A DNA stretch of 64,000 nt from Nocardia sp. NRRL S-836 (GTDB lineage Bacteria > Actinomycetota > Actinomycetes > Mycobacteriales > Pseudonocardiaceae), in contig NZ_LGDY01000001.1 in the NCBI RefSeq assembly GCF_001279525.1, positions 124,001-188,000 on the forward strand. Reading direction: 5' to 3'. The notes under the pieces are model-generated. The model was not told where the DNA came from, made no database searches, and saw nothing but the letters and a program-made list of their open reading frames with translations. The number at the start of each line of letters is the position of its first letter. Position 1 is the stretch's first letter. The translations under genes were made by a program, and so were the position numbers. Shown here piece after piece: positions 15,977 through 24,481 of the stretch.

Positions 15977-17701
15977 GTGCGAAGGACCTACAGCTACGCC
16001 GAGGCCGTCAAGGTCCTCGGAGGCAAGGACCACCCGGTGGTCGCCGCGCTGGACAAGGTGCTGGGTGGTGCGCTGCTGGCGGGGTCGCTCGGCCTGTGGC
16101 AGGTGCTGGACCTGTTCGACGCCAAGCCGGACTTCACCCGCCTGTTCTCCGAGCTGGTGACCAAGCTGTCCGAGGGACGCCGAAAGCTGGGTCGCTACGA
16201 CCGCACTCAGCGCCTTGCCGCCGCGCACGCGGTGGTGGTGATGACGGCGTTCTTCGAGTCGCTCCAAGCGCTGGAACTGCCGTTCCGCCTCTCCAGCGCC
16301 GACATGGGCCACGTCAACAGCTTCGCGCCTTTCGAGCAGTCGCTGCCGTTGCCGAAAGCCGGTCGGCCGTATGAGGAGAACCTGCGCCAGATCGCCGTCG
16401 ACTTCCCGGAGATCGCGTTCTGGTGCTCCATCGAGGACCACCGCGGCACCCGAGCGGCGCTGGCGCGACTGGAGGAAGTGCTGCGCGAGACGACCACCGA
16501 CATCACCGCCGATGTCCGCCAGACCGAGCTGTCGGCGATCTACCGCGCTGCGCTGAACCGTCCGCTCTTCAAATCCGCCGACGTTCCGGCGGGTCTGCAC
16601 GTGCCGACCTTGGGTGAGGCCTATGTGGACCCGCGTTTCCAGGTGCTGACGAGCAGTAGCCATCCGCATGTCCCGTCGATCGCCGAGTCCTGGGCGGACC
16701 TCCCGGAGTACGCCGACCTCGACATCTACCTCGTCGGCCACCTGACCTCGCCGCGTGCGTGCAACGCTCCCCTGCTGGTCCTGGGCGATCCCGGTTCCGG
16801 CAAGTCGGTGCTGACCGAGGTCCTGGCAGCGCGGCTGCCCGCCTCCGACTTCGCCGTCGTGCGCATCGAGCTGCGCGACACCCCGGTCGACGCCGACCTC
16901 GTGGGTCAGGTCGAGCACGGCCTGCACCGGCTGCTCGACGAACGGGTCAGCTGGGCGGAGTTCTCCCGCTGCACCGGTGGGGCGGTGCCGGTGGTGGTGC
17001 TCGACGGACTGGACGAGCTGATGCAGGCCACCGGCGTCAGCCAGACCCGGTACCTGACGACGGTCGCGGAGCTCCAGGAGAGGCTGCAGGCCAAGGGCCG
17101 TCCGGCGATCTTCGTGGTGACGAGCCGGCTGAGCGTGTGCGCTGGGATGGAGCTGCCGCCGTGGTCGTCGGTGGTGCGGCTGCTGCCGTTCTCCGACGAG
17201 CAGGTCCGCCAGTGGCTCGACGTGTGGAACGCCGCCAACCCGCCGTTGCCGGCGGAGGTGGCGCTGTCCTACCCGGACCTCGCCGAGCAGCCGTTGTTGT
17301 TGCTGATGCTGGCGTTGTTCGAGGCGGTGGACGGGTCGTTGCGGCGCGACCACGGCTCGCTGGGCCGGGGCCAGCTCTACGAGCGGCTGCTGACCCGGTT
17401 CGCCGAACGCGAGGTCACCAAGCTCGGGGCCGCTCGCTCAGCCGCCGACCTGAGGGTGGACGTGGAGTTCGAGCTGGACCGCCTGTCGGTCGTGGCTCTG
17501 GCGATGTTCAACCGCGGCGTCCAGTGGGTGACCGAGCAGCAGGTCTCGGCGGACCTGGCGGTGCTGCTGGAGGTGGAGTCGGCGGACCGGTCGGTGGGGA
17601 CGCGGACGCCGTTGTCGGCGGGTGAGCTGGCGCTGGGGCGGTTCCTCTTCGTGCAGAAGGCGGAGGCGGTCCGCAGTGACGACACCCGGTTGGCGACCTA
17701 G
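15977..17701 (+). CDS. NACHT-domain NTPase (NLR-like), apparently truncated at the C-terminal side
   Basis: This 574-residue protein has an N-terminal all-helical domain (about 1-200; TYSYAEAVKVLGG, YDRTQRLAAAHAVVVMTAFFESL) like those of actinobacterial NACHT proteins. The NACHT NTPase has P-loop LLVLGDPGSGKSVLTEVL (about 266-283) and Walker B PVVVLDGLDELMQATG (about 336). Bacterial NACHT proteins can act in phage defence. The reading stops at RLAT, exactly where relatives continue with a YEFLHATFGE-like segment. The next frame (17701-18309) looks like the missing end of such a protein. I infer an internal deletion with frameshift. It may be inactive, or work as two polypeptides. Confidence 0.8.
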   Translation: MRRTYSYAEAVKVLGGKDHPVVAALDKVLGGALLAGSLGLWQVLDLFDAKPDFTRLFSELVTKLSEGRRKLGRYDRTQRLAAAHAVVVMTAFFESLQALELPFRLSSADMGHVNSFAPFEQSLPLPKAGRPYEENLRQIAVDFPEIAFWCSIEDHRGTRAALARLEEVLRETTTDITADVRQTELSAIYRAALNRPLFKSADVPAGLHVPTLGEAYVDPRFQVLTSSSHPHVPSIAESWADLPEYADLDIYLVGHLTSPRACNAPLLVLGDPGSGKSVLTEVLAARLPASDFAVVRIELRDTPVDADLVGQVEHGLHRLLDERVSWAEFSRCTGGAVPVVVLDGLDELMQATGVSQTRYLTTVAELQERLQAKGRPAIFVVTSRLSVCAGMELPPWSSVVRLLPFSDEQVRQWLDVWNAANPPLPAEVALSYPDLAEQPLLLLMLALFEAVDGSLRRDHGSLGRGQLYERLLTRFAEREVTKLGAARSAADLRVDVEFELDRLSVVALAMFNRGVQWVTEQQVSADLAVLLEVESADRSVGTRTPLSAGELALGRFLFVQKAEAVRSDDTRLAT

Positions 17702-18309
17702 TGAGCGCGCTGTGGGTGGAGAAGAGCACCGACCACTTCGTGGTGAGCCATCCTGGGCGGCGGGCGGAGGGCTCACTGCTGATCGACGAGCCGTACGTGA
17801 CGCTGGACGAGGTCGGCCTGAGGTTGCGGGAGGTGGTGGCGCCGCTCGTGTCGCGCTACGGCGTCGATGTCGCGGCCGAGCTGATCGCGCTGCGGGCCGC
17901 TCCGGCCGAACAGCGGCTGCCCGGACTGCTGCGGTTGTCGGAGGCCGGTGCGCCATGGGACGTCCTGAGCCACGAGGTCTGCGAGAGCCTCGGGCGCGGC
18001 GGCGACGACTCAGCGATCCTCGCGGAGTTCGAGCAACCCGCGATGGCGATGCCCAACCAGCTGATGAGCCCAGATCCGGCGACGCCCAGCCCGGTTGTGC
18101 TGGACGCGTGGCTGAGGTTGCACGAACAAGGTTTCTGTTTCGGCCCGCACCAATACTCGACACTGACCTTCCTGCGGATGCACGACGTCGAAACGCTGGC
18201 TGAGGGACGGCCGGACCTGCTCACGCGGGCCAGATCAGCGGCGGCCGAGCTGGGTCTGCGATGGCCTCCGAGAGGGCCGCAGCCAGGCCGGCGAGATCTG
18301 CCGCGCTGA
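17701..18309 (+). CDS. Probable detached C-terminal part of the NACHT protein
   Basis: This is a 202-residue frame whose GTG overlaps the preceding stop (TAGTG), in a different reading frame from the NACHT gene. The content is helical and Leu-rich, with VTLDEVGLRLREVVAPLVSRYGVDVAAELIAL and VLDAWLRLHEQGFCFGPHQYSTLTFL. The end resembles the C-terminal tails of actinobacterial NACHT proteins. It has no start signal of its own beyond the overlap. It could be translated by coupling, or be the leftover of a gene that lost its middle. The last 89 bases overlap a convergent minus-strand gene. Confidence 0.55.
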   Translation: MSALWVEKSTDHFVVSHPGRRAEGSLLIDEPYVTLDEVGLRLREVVAPLVSRYGVDVAAELIALRAAPAEQRLPGLLRLSEAGAPWDVLSHEVCESLGRGGDDSAILAEFEQPAMAMPNQLMSPDPATPSPVVLDAWLRLHEQGFCFGPHQYSTLTFLRMHDVETLAEGRPDLLTRARSAAAELGLRWPPRGPQPGRRDLPR

Positions 18310-18487
18310 GGTCGCGCTCCCCCACGCGCCGCCGCACCTCCGCCCGGGAGCACACCACCACAGCGCCCGGTCGCGCGCCGAGGTCGGCGGCGGCGACGAT
18401 CTCGGTGGCGCCGTCGTGCACGATCAGGACGGGGTCGGGGGTGTCGGTGTAGAGCAGGTGCTCGATGTCCCTACCCGTGATGGCCAT
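18221..18487 (-). CDS. Small hypothetical protein downstream of WYL regulator
   Basis: This is an 88-residue protein that starts with MAITGRDIEHLL two bases after the WYL stop codon. It contains a two-strand hydrophobic core (PVLIVHDGATEIVAAADLGARPGAVVVCSR) and an amphipathic helical tail (AADLAGLAAALSEAIAD). No domain is recognised and there is no signal peptide. The 3' part overlaps the end of the NACHT tail frame on the other strand. Tight spacing to the WYL gene suggests co-transcription. Confidence 0.6.
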   Translation of the reverse strand: MAITGRDIEHLLYTDTPDPVLIVHDGATEIVAAADLGARPGAVVVCSRAEVRRRVGERDLSAADLAGLAAALSEAIADPARPPLIWPA

Positions 18488-18489
18488 GG

Positions 18490-19434
18490 TCAGTCTTGTA
18501 CGGCGCGGGCGTAGCGGGCCGCAAGGGTGCGAACGTGTGCAACCAGTTCGGGTGGTGAGCTGACCTCGAAGTCGAAGCCGAGCACGCTGATCCACACGGC
18601 GAGGGACTCGACGGAGTCGGAGCCGGTCACGAGGACGCAGGAGGTGTCGTCGACGGGTTCGACGCTGCCGACGGCGGGGCTGATGCGGGCGGTGACCTGC
18701 GGTGCCGGGGCGTGGACGAGGACGCGGGCCTCGTAGCGCCAGGAGGCGGAGGTGACGCGGGATGCGACGTAGGTGGTGGCGTCGAGCTCGCGTGGGGTGA
18801 AGCGGGGGCCGTGGGGTGGCACGGGTGGGCTGACGCGGTCGACGCGGAAGCTGCGCCAGTCCTGTTTGTCGGCGTCCCAGGCGACGAGGTACCAGCGGCG
18901 GCCCCAGTTGACGAGGCGGTGGGGTTCGGCGCGGCGGCGGGTGGCGGTGCCGTCGTGGGAGGTGTAGTCGAAGCGGATGGTCTCGTTGTCGCGGCAGGCG
19001 GCGGCCAGTGTGGTGAGCAGTTCGGGGTCGACGGCGGGGGCCGGGGTGTCGCGGGGCACGGACTCGACGCCTTCGAGGGCGGAGACGCGGTGGCGCAGGC
19101 GTGAGGGCAGGACCTGTTCGAGTTTGAGCAGGGCGCGCAGGGACACCTCCTCCAGGCCGGTGACCGGGGTGGTGCGCAGGGCGACCGCGACGGCGACGGC
19201 CTCGTTGTCGTCGAGCAGCAGCGGGGGCAGTTCGGCGCCGGCGCCGAGGCGGTAGCCGCCGAAGCTGCCGGTGGTGGCGTTGACCGGGTAGCCGAGCTCG
19301 CGCAGGCGGTCGACGTCGCGGCGGACGGTGCGGGGGCTGATCTGCAGTTCGTCGGCGAGCTCCGAGCCCTGCCAGTCGCGGCGGGACTGCAGCAGGGCGA
19401 GCAGGCGCAGCAGGCGCGCGGAGGTCTCCAACAT
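18490..19434 (-). CDS. YafY-type transcriptional regulator with HTH and WYL domains
   Basis: This 314-residue regulator has an N-terminal HTH_11 domain (about 1-60; GSELADELQISPRTVRRDVDRL) and a WYL domain (about 135-215) containing the family residues in GRRWYLVAWDADKQDWRSFRVDRV, followed by the WCX C-terminal extension. WYL proteins bind nucleic acid or nucleotide ligands and often control DNA repair or defence genes. The ATG at 19434 lies in a 52-bp gap before the divergent epoxide hydrolase, which is a candidate target together with its own operon. Confidence 0.9.
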   Translation of the reverse strand: MLETSARLLRLLALLQSRRDWQGSELADELQISPRTVRRDVDRLRELGYPVNATTGSFGGYRLGAGAELPPLLLDDNEAVAVAVALRTTPVTGLEEVSLRALLKLEQVLPSRLRHRVSALEGVESVPRDTPAPAVDPELLTTLAAACRDNETIRFDYTSHDGTATRRRAEPHRLVNWGRRWYLVAWDADKQDWRSFRVDRVSPPVPPHGPRFTPRELDATTYVASRVTSASWRYEARVLVHAPAPQVTARISPAVGSVEPVDDTSCVLVTGSDSVESLAVWISVLGFDFEVSSPPELVAHVRTLAARYARAVQD

Positions 19435-19486
19435 GACCGGAACTTTAGGACCGGAGCTGGCCGCAACGCTCGTTAGCGTGAGGGTC

Positions 19487-20590
19487 ATGACGGAGATCAG
19501 GGAGTTCCGGGTAGCGGTCGACCAGGCGGACATCGACGAGCTGGTGCTCCGGCTGGCGCGGACGCGGTGGACCGACCAGGTGCCCGGCGCCGGTGACCGG
19601 TACGGCGACGACGTCGCCACGGTGCGGGAGCTGGCGCGGTACTGGGTGGAGGACTTCGACTGGCGGGCGGTCGAGGCGCGGCTCAACGCCTTCCCGCAGT
19701 TCATCACCGAGATCGACGGCGCTGACGTGCACTTCCTGCACGTCGAGAGCACCAACCCGGACGCGTTGCCGTTGCTGCTGATCCACGGCTGGCCCGGCAC
19801 GGTCCTGGAGTACGTGGACATCGTCGAGCACCTGCGTGACGACTTCCACCTGGTGATCCCCTCCACGCCCGGTTTCGGGTTCTCCGGGCCGACGACGAGC
19901 ACCGGCTGGCACTCCGGGCGCATCGCACGCGCCTACGCGGAGCTGATGAGCCGGCTGGGCTACGAGCGCTACGGCGTGCACGGCAACGACGTCGGCTCGA
20001 TCGTCGGGCCCGAGATCGGGCGGGTGGCGCCGCGGCACGTGGCCGGGGTGCACGTCACGCAGATCTTCTCGTTCCCCTCGGGTGACCCGGCCGAGATGGA
20101 GGGCCTGAGCGAGGACGACCACCGGCGCCTGGGCGTGCTGCAGAACTTCTGGGAGACGATGTCGGGGTACGCGAAGCTGCAGCAGGCGCGGCCGCAGAAC
20201 GTGGCGTTCGGCCTGGCCGACTCCCCCGTCGGGCAGCTCGCGTGGATCCTGCAGCTGATGGGTGAACCGGCGGTCACCAGGGACTTCCTGCTGGCCACCG
20301 TGTCGATCTACTGGTTCACCCGCACCGGCGGCTCCTCGGCGCGGCTGTACTACGAGGACGCGCACCGCGAGGACACCCCGGACGGGCCGACGACGTTCCC
20401 GCTGGGCGTGGCGGTCTTCCCGAACGACTTCCAGAGCATCCGCCGCTTCGCCGAGCGCGACCACCACAACCTGGTGCACTGGTCGGAGTTCTCCAGCGGC
20501 GGTCACTTCTCCGGGCACGACTCCCCCGAACTGCTGGCGGGTGATCTGAAGGTGTTCTTCGCCAAGATGGCGGGCACCCCGCCTCGGTGA
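19487..20590 (+). CDS. Epoxide hydrolase (alpha/beta-hydrolase fold, EHN domain)
   Basis: This 367-residue enzyme has an N-terminal EHN domain (about 1-110; EFRVAVDQADIDELVLRLARTRW). The alpha/beta-hydrolase core has the oxyanion segment HGWPGTVLEY and the nucleophile Asp in VHGNDVGS (about 168). The acid/base part is near EFSSGGHFSGHDSPE. It would open epoxides to vicinal diols in the cytosol. TAGCGT (19474-19479) lies 7 bases before ATG 19487, and no Shine-Dalgarno is visible, so a leaderless message is likely. The ZIP gene overlaps its stop by GTGA. Confidence 0.9.
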   Translation: MTEIREFRVAVDQADIDELVLRLARTRWTDQVPGAGDRYGDDVATVRELARYWVEDFDWRAVEARLNAFPQFITEIDGADVHFLHVESTNPDALPLLLIHGWPGTVLEYVDIVEHLRDDFHLVIPSTPGFGFSGPTTSTGWHSGRIARAYAELMSRLGYERYGVHGNDVGSIVGPEIGRVAPRHVAGVHVTQIFSFPSGDPAEMEGLSEDDHRRLGVLQNFWETMSGYAKLQQARPQNVAFGLADSPVGQLAWILQLMGEPAVTRDFLLATVSIYWFTRTGGSSARLYYEDAHREDTPDGPTTFPLGVAVFPNDFQSIRRFAERDHHNLVHWSEFSSGGHFSGHDSPELLAGDLKVFFAKMAGTPPR

Positions 20591-21336
20591 CGCAGTGGAT
20601 CGAGGCAGGGCTGTGGGGTTTGGCCGGTGGCGGCGCGCTCGTGGCGGGTGCGCTCGTCGCGTGGTTCGTGCGGGTGCCGCGTGACGTGGTCGCGGTGGTG
20701 ATGGCGTTCGGTGCGGGCGTGCTGACCGCGGCGGCGGCGTTCGAGCTGATGGACGAGGCCGAGCAGACCGGTGGCCTGCTCGCCACCGCGGGCGGTTTCT
20801 GCGGTGGCGCCATCACCTACGTGGCGGCGAACGTGGTCCTGGCCCGGTACGGGGCGCGGCACCGCAAGCGGACGGCGAACCAGCCCTCGGAGTCCGACCA
20901 GGCCGGCAGTGGCACGGCGATCGCGGTCGGCGCGCTGCTCGACGGCGTGCCGGAGTCGGTCGTGCTCGGGGTGTCGCTGCTGGGTGGCGGCGGGATCGGC
21001 GTGGCGATGCTGGCCGCGGTCGTGATCTCGAACGTCCCGGAGGGACTGTCCAGTGTGGCCGGCATGAAGCAGGCCGGGCGCGGCGCCGGGTACGTCTTCG
21101 GCGTGTGGGGTGTGATCGCGGTGGCCAGCGCGATCTCCGCCGCCCTGGGCAACCTGCTGCTCGCCGGCGCCTCACCGCAGGTGATCGCCGTCATCACCGC
21201 GACGGCGGCCGGGGCGATCCTGGCGATGATCGCCGACACCATGATCCCCGAGGCCTACGAACGCGCCCGCCTCTACACCGGACTGTGCACCACGGCCGGG
21301 TTCCTGACCGCGTTCGTCGTGGAGCGCCTGGGCTAA
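20587..21336 (+). CDS. ZIP-family metal cation transporter
   Basis: This 249-residue inner-membrane protein has about seven or eight helices. The ZIP metal-site motifs are present: ALLDGVPESVVLGVSLL in one helix and AAVVISNVPEGLSSVAG in the next. Polar acidic residues near MIADTMIPEAYERA close the bundle. The His-rich loop common in ZIPs is reduced to GARHRKRTA. It would import Zn2+ or a similar divalent ion. The GTG start overlaps the epoxide hydrolase stop, so the two are co-translated, without an obvious functional link. Confidence 0.85.
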   Translation: MTQWIEAGLWGLAGGGALVAGALVAWFVRVPRDVVAVVMAFGAGVLTAAAAFELMDEAEQTGGLLATAGGFCGGAITYVAANVVLARYGARHRKRTANQPSESDQAGSGTAIAVGALLDGVPESVVLGVSLLGGGGIGVAMLAAVVISNVPEGLSSVAGMKQAGRGAGYVFGVWGVIAVASAISAALGNLLLAGASPQVIAVITATAAGAILAMIADTMIPEAYERARLYTGLCTTAGFLTAFVVERLG

Positions 21337-21392
21337 GGTCCCTGCCACAGACCACCGGCGCGTGGCGGTGGCGCGGCTGACAAGGGAGAGTC

Positions 21393-21755
21393 GTGGCGAT
21401 CGGTGAGCTCTACGACGTGGTGTTCGACTGCCCCGAACCGGACGAGCTCGCGGAGTTCTACCGCGAGCTGATCGGCGGCAAGATCACCGACTCCGACGGG
21501 TGGTGGACCACGCTGGAGACGCCCACCGGCATGCGGGTGTCGTTCCAGCGCGTCGACGACTACGAGCCGCCGCGGTGGCCCGGCCAGGAACACCCCCAGC
21601 AGGTCCACCTCGACGTCATGGTCACGAGCCTGACCGAGTCCGAGCCGCTCGTGCTCGAACTCGGCGCCACCAAGCTCAAGGGCTCGCGGTCCAAGACCGG
21701 GTTCCGCGTCTACGCCGACCCCGCCGGGCACCCGTTCTGCCTGGTCACCAACTGA
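21393..21755 (+). CDS. VOC (glyoxalase/bleomycin-resistance fold) protein
   Basis: This 120-residue single-domain VOC protein has the pattern LYDVVFDCPEPDELAEFYREL...WWTTLE...VSFQRVDDYEPPRWP...QVHLDVMV...FRVYADPAGHPFCLV. Metal ligands typical of the fold (His, Glu) are only partly present, so catalysis is uncertain. The start at GTG 21393 is preceded by AGGGAGAG. The gene is closely similar in layout to the decayed VOC relic at 43876-44106. Confidence 0.88.
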   Translation: MAIGELYDVVFDCPEPDELAEFYRELIGGKITDSDGWWTTLETPTGMRVSFQRVDDYEPPRWPGQEHPQQVHLDVMVTSLTESEPLVLELGATKLKGSRSKTGFRVYADPAGHPFCLVTN

Positions 21756-21765
21756 CCGCGGCGGT

Positions 21766-22395
21766 TCAGGCCGCCCACACGGTCGCGCTGCGGGTCTCGG
21801 TGCCCTCCAGCGTCAACGGCACCGGCACCTCGTAGCGCGACCGCACCGCGAACTCCGCGCGCGGCAGGTGCGCCCGGTCCGGGTCGCCCAGCAGCACCAC
21901 CGCGCCCCGTGCGGCCGCGCGCCGCAGGAACGGCAGCACCAGCGCGGTGACCTGCGCGTCGTAGAAGACGTCACCGGCCAGCACCACCTCGGCGCCCTCG
22001 GCGTCACCGCCCAGCCGGTCACCGGCCAGGGTCGTGACGCGCACGTCGTTCGCCGCGGCGTTGAGCCGCACCGCCGCCAGCGACAACGGGTCGATGTCGT
22101 TGGCGAGCACCGCCCGCGCGCCCGCCAGCGCCGCCGCGACCGCCACCAGCCCCGATCCCGACGCCAGGTCGAACACCGTGCGCCCGGCCACCAGCGCGGG
22201 GTGGTCGAGCACGTGACGGGCCAGCGCCTGGCCCCCGGCCCATGGGAACGCCCAGAACGGCGGCTGGTCGTGGTGGGTGCGTTCCCACAGCTCCAGCGCT
22301 TCGCACGCGCTGTGCAGCACGATCTCGGGCACCAGCGGCACGGGCGTGAGGGTCGTGTTGGCGAGCACGAACTCCGCGGGGCTCGGAGCGGACAT
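21766..22395 (-). CDS. Class I SAM-dependent methyltransferase (ETFB-lysine methyltransferase-like)
   Basis: This 209-residue enzyme has the SAM motif I VFDLASGSGLVAVAAA, followed by motif II ANDIDPLSLAA and the post-motif AEVVLAGDVFYD. The N-terminal FWAFPWAGGQALARHVLD is characteristic of the nicotinamide N-methyltransferase/ETFB-KMT group, which methylates lysine in proteins. The convergent VOC gene ends 10 bp away. The substrate cannot be set from sequence. Confidence 0.85.
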   Translation of the reverse strand: MSAPSPAEFVLANTTLTPVPLVPEIVLHSACEALELWERTHHDQPPFWAFPWAGGQALARHVLDHPALVAGRTVFDLASGSGLVAVAAALAGARAVLANDIDPLSLAAVRLNAAANDVRVTTLAGDRLGGDAEGAEVVLAGDVFYDAQVTALVLPFLRRAAARGAVVLLGDPDRAHLPRAEFAVRSRYEVPVPLTLEGTETRSATVWAA

Positions 22396-22423
22396 GACCG
22401 CGCAGTCTAGGGCCGCGGGCAGG

Positions 22424-23122
22424 TCAGGTCCCGCCGGTGACCCGCAGAACCGCCCCGGTGGTGTAGGAGGCCTCCGCCGAGAGCAGCCAGGCGATGGCGT
22501 TCGCGATCTCCTCGGCCTCCCCCGCGCGGCCCAGCGGCACCCGGCTCGCCACGCGGTCGGGGCGGTCGGGCATGTTCGACAACCGGTGGATGTCGGTGCG
22601 GATCGTGCCGGGCTGCACGCAGTTCACCCGGATCCCCTGCGGCGCCAGCTCCTTGGCCAGGCCGATCGTCATGGCGTCCACGGCGGCTTTCGTGGCGGCG
22701 TAGTGCACGTACTCGCCGGGGCTGCCCAGTGTCGCCGCGCCGGAGGAGACGTTCACGATCGACCCCGACGACATCCGCCGGGCGGCCTCGCGGGCGACGA
22801 GGAACGCGCCGATGACGTTGACGTCGACCACGCGCCGCAGGTCCTCGGTGCGCAGCTGCGCCAGCGGACCGGCCGGTGAGGTGATGCCGGCGTTGTTCAC
22901 CACCCCCGTGACGTCCTCGCCCGCCGCGTCGAACAGCCGCGCCACGTCGTCCTCGTCGGAGGTGTCGGCCCGCACCGCGAGCACCCCGAGCTCCCGCTCC
23001 AGCGCGCGGGCCTGCTCGGCGGCTTGGCGGTAGCTGATCACGACCCGGTGCCCGTCGCGCACCAGCCTGCGCGCGGTCGCGGCACCGATCCCCCGGCTTC
23101 CCCCGGTGATCACCGTTGTCAT
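22424..23122 (-). CDS. Short-chain dehydrogenase/reductase (SDR)
   Basis: This 232-residue classical SDR resembles FabG and glucose-1-dehydrogenases. The cofactor motif TGGSRGIGAATARRL, NNAG at about residue 80, catalytic Ser in VNVSSGAA and YAATK are all intact. It ends in TTGAVLRVTGGT, typical of the family. The ATG at 23122 is used because the motif then starts at residue 5. It diverges from a PadR gene across a CCCGTATA dyad and may be regulated by it. Confidence 0.9.
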   Translation of the reverse strand: MTTVITGGSRGIGAATARRLVRDGHRVVISYRQAAEQARALERELGVLAVRADTSDEDDVARLFDAAGEDVTGVVNNAGITSPAGPLAQLRTEDLRRVVDVNVIGAFLVAREAARRMSSGSIVNVSSGAATLGSPGEYVHYAATKAAVDAMTIGLAKELAPQGIRVNCVQPGTIRTDIHRLSNMPDRPDRVASRVPLGRAGEAEEIANAIAWLLSAEASYTTGAVLRVTGGT

Positions 23123-23136
23123 GCAGGTCACCCTAG

Positions 23137-23164
23137 CCCGTATACTCGGTGCCGGATATACGGG
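23137..23164. promoter_or_regulatory. Perfect dyad between SDR and PadR genes
   Basis: CCCGTATA (23137-23144), 12 bases, then TATACGGG (23157-23164) form a perfect 8-bp-arm inverted repeat centred between divergent start codons (23122 and 23172). The arms contain TATAC elements that overlap probable -10 regions in both directions. Arm type and position fit a PadR operator, probably bound by the neighbour at 23172. Confidence 0.65.
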
Positions 23165-23171
23165 AGCGGAT

Positions 23172-23759
23172 ATGACGTTCAAGCGCAGCAACCCCCTCGC
23201 GCTGGCCCTGCTCGCGCTGCTCTCGGAGCGGCCGATGCACCCCTACGAGATGGCGCAGACCATGCGGGAACGCCACCAGGAGGAGGTGATCAAGCTCAAC
23301 TACGGCTCGCTGTACACGGTCGTGGACGCGTTGCACCGCCACGAGCTGATCACCGCGGCGGCCACGCAGAAGGAGGGCAACCGGCCCGAGCGCACCGTCT
23401 ACGCCATCACCGAGGCCGGTACCGCCGAGCTGCACGACTGGCTGCGCGAGCTGATCTCTCTGCCGGTCAAGGAGTACCCGCGGTTCGAGGCCGGCATCTC
23501 CCTGGTGGGCCTGCTGCCACCGGACGAGGCGCTGGCGGCGGTGCAGAAACGCGAGGCGCAGCTGGCCGAGTGGTGTGAGTCGATCGAGCGGCTGGTCGAG
23601 CAGCTGCGCCAGTCGGGGCTGCCGAAGCTGGCGTGGATCGAGCTCGACTACCGGCTCGCGGTCCTGCGCGCGGAACGGTTCTGGCTCACCTGGTTCGCCA
23701 ACGCCACCCGCGAGGGCAGCGTCGAGGGCTACGAGTTCTGGGAGGACAAGCACAGATGA
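23172..23759 (+). CDS. PadR-family transcriptional regulator
   Basis: This 195-residue regulator has an N-terminal PadR winged helix (LALLALLSERPMHPYEMAQTMRERH, then LNYGSLYTVVDALHRHELIT) and a C-terminal Vir-like dimerisation domain (about 100-190; AIEL-type helices, EFWEDKHR end). The ATG at 23172 lies directly after the dyad at 23137-23164. It overlaps the next gene by ATGA. Autoregulation and control of the divergent SDR are likely. Confidence 0.92.
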   Translation: MTFKRSNPLALALLALLSERPMHPYEMAQTMRERHQEEVIKLNYGSLYTVVDALHRHELITAAATQKEGNRPERTVYAITEAGTAELHDWLRELISLPVKEYPRFEAGISLVGLLPPDEALAAVQKREAQLAEWCESIERLVEQLRQSGLPKLAWIELDYRLAVLRAERFWLTWFANATREGSVEGYEFWEDKHR

Positions 23760-24085
23760 GGCTGCTGTTCGAGGTCTCCGGTGTCGTGCACGCGCCGCTG
23801 GAGGCGGTGAAGGAGGTGCTGTTCCGCGACGCGGGCGAGTCCGGCAGCCACCGGCTCGTCGACCGCGAGCGCGGCGTCATCGCCTACTGGGGTGACTGGT
23901 GGTACCGCGGCGAGGACTGCGTGCTGGAGCACCCCGAGGGCACGGTGCTGCGGCACCGCGTCCACAACATCGCCCGGCAGGGCAACTGGGCGCCCTACCT
24001 GGCGAACAAGCTGTTCATCGGCTACCGGGCCCGGCTGGAGGCGGGGTTGCGGGACCGGATCCGGCAGCTCGAAGCCGAGCTCTGA
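23756..24085 (+). CDS. Small SRPBCC-like hypothetical protein
   Basis: This 109-residue protein is translated by an ATGA overlap with PadR. The pattern resembles the START/SRPBCC fold: MRLLFEVSGVVHAPLEAVKEVLF, then WYRGEDCVLEHPEGTVLRHRVHNIA and a long C-terminal helix ending RARLEAGLRDRIRQLEAEL. Such small folds often bind hydrophobic ligands. The assignment is tentative. Linkage to PadR suggests that its expression tracks the same signal. Confidence 0.7.
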   Translation: MRLLFEVSGVVHAPLEAVKEVLFRDAGESGSHRLVDRERGVIAYWGDWWYRGEDCVLEHPEGTVLRHRVHNIARQGNWAPYLANKLFIGYRARLEAGLRDRIRQLEAEL

Positions 24086-24098
24086 GCCGGAACCGCCC

Positions 24099-24470
24099 TC
24101 ACAGCCGGCCCAAGCGCGTCATGGCGACGAACGCCGCGAGGGCGGCGAGCACGACGTTGACCGCGATCGCGGCGGTCTCGTGACGGCGGCCGTGCACGTA
24201 GGCGGCGCCGATCTGCAGCACCGCCAGGCCCGCGGCCGCGACCGGCGTGAGCACCGGGGCGAGACCGGTCAGCCACGGCAGCACCAACCCGGCCGCACCC
24301 GCGACCTCCGCCGCGCCGATCATCGTGATCTGCCTCGGTGTGAAGCCGTCCGCCCACGCCATCCGGGGCTCGGTGAGCAGCTCGTCGCGGGACTTCACGA
24401 GCTTAGTCACGCCCGCCACCAGGTACAGGGCCGCGAGCACACCCGAGATGATCCACAGCGCGATGTCCAC
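24099..24470 (-). CDS. DoxX-family membrane protein
   Basis: This 123-residue protein has four predicted helices: IALWIISGVLAALYLVAGVTKL, ITMIGAAEVAGAAGLVLPWL, PVLTPVAAAGLAVLQIGAAYVHG and AIAVNVVLAALAAFVAM. It has the DoxX layout with a helix-1 Lys and GAAE in helix 2. DoxX proteins are membrane subunits or redox-associated proteins of unclear function. The start at GTG 24470 lies 11 bp after the stop of a 25-residue frame that may be co-transcribed. Confidence 0.82.
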   Translation of the reverse strand: MDIALWIISGVLAALYLVAGVTKLVKSRDELLTEPRMAWADGFTPRQITMIGAAEVAGAAGLVLPWLTGLAPVLTPVAAAGLAVLQIGAAYVHGRRHETAAIAVNVVLAALAAFVAMTRLGRL

Positions 24471-24481
24471 AGCCCCGCAAC

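Noticed and set aside
4291..18309. A switch of gene strand at dif as support for the terminus
   Set aside because: Genes left of dif are mixed (plus to 4340, minus after), and those to the right are mixed too, so orientation gives no support in either direction.
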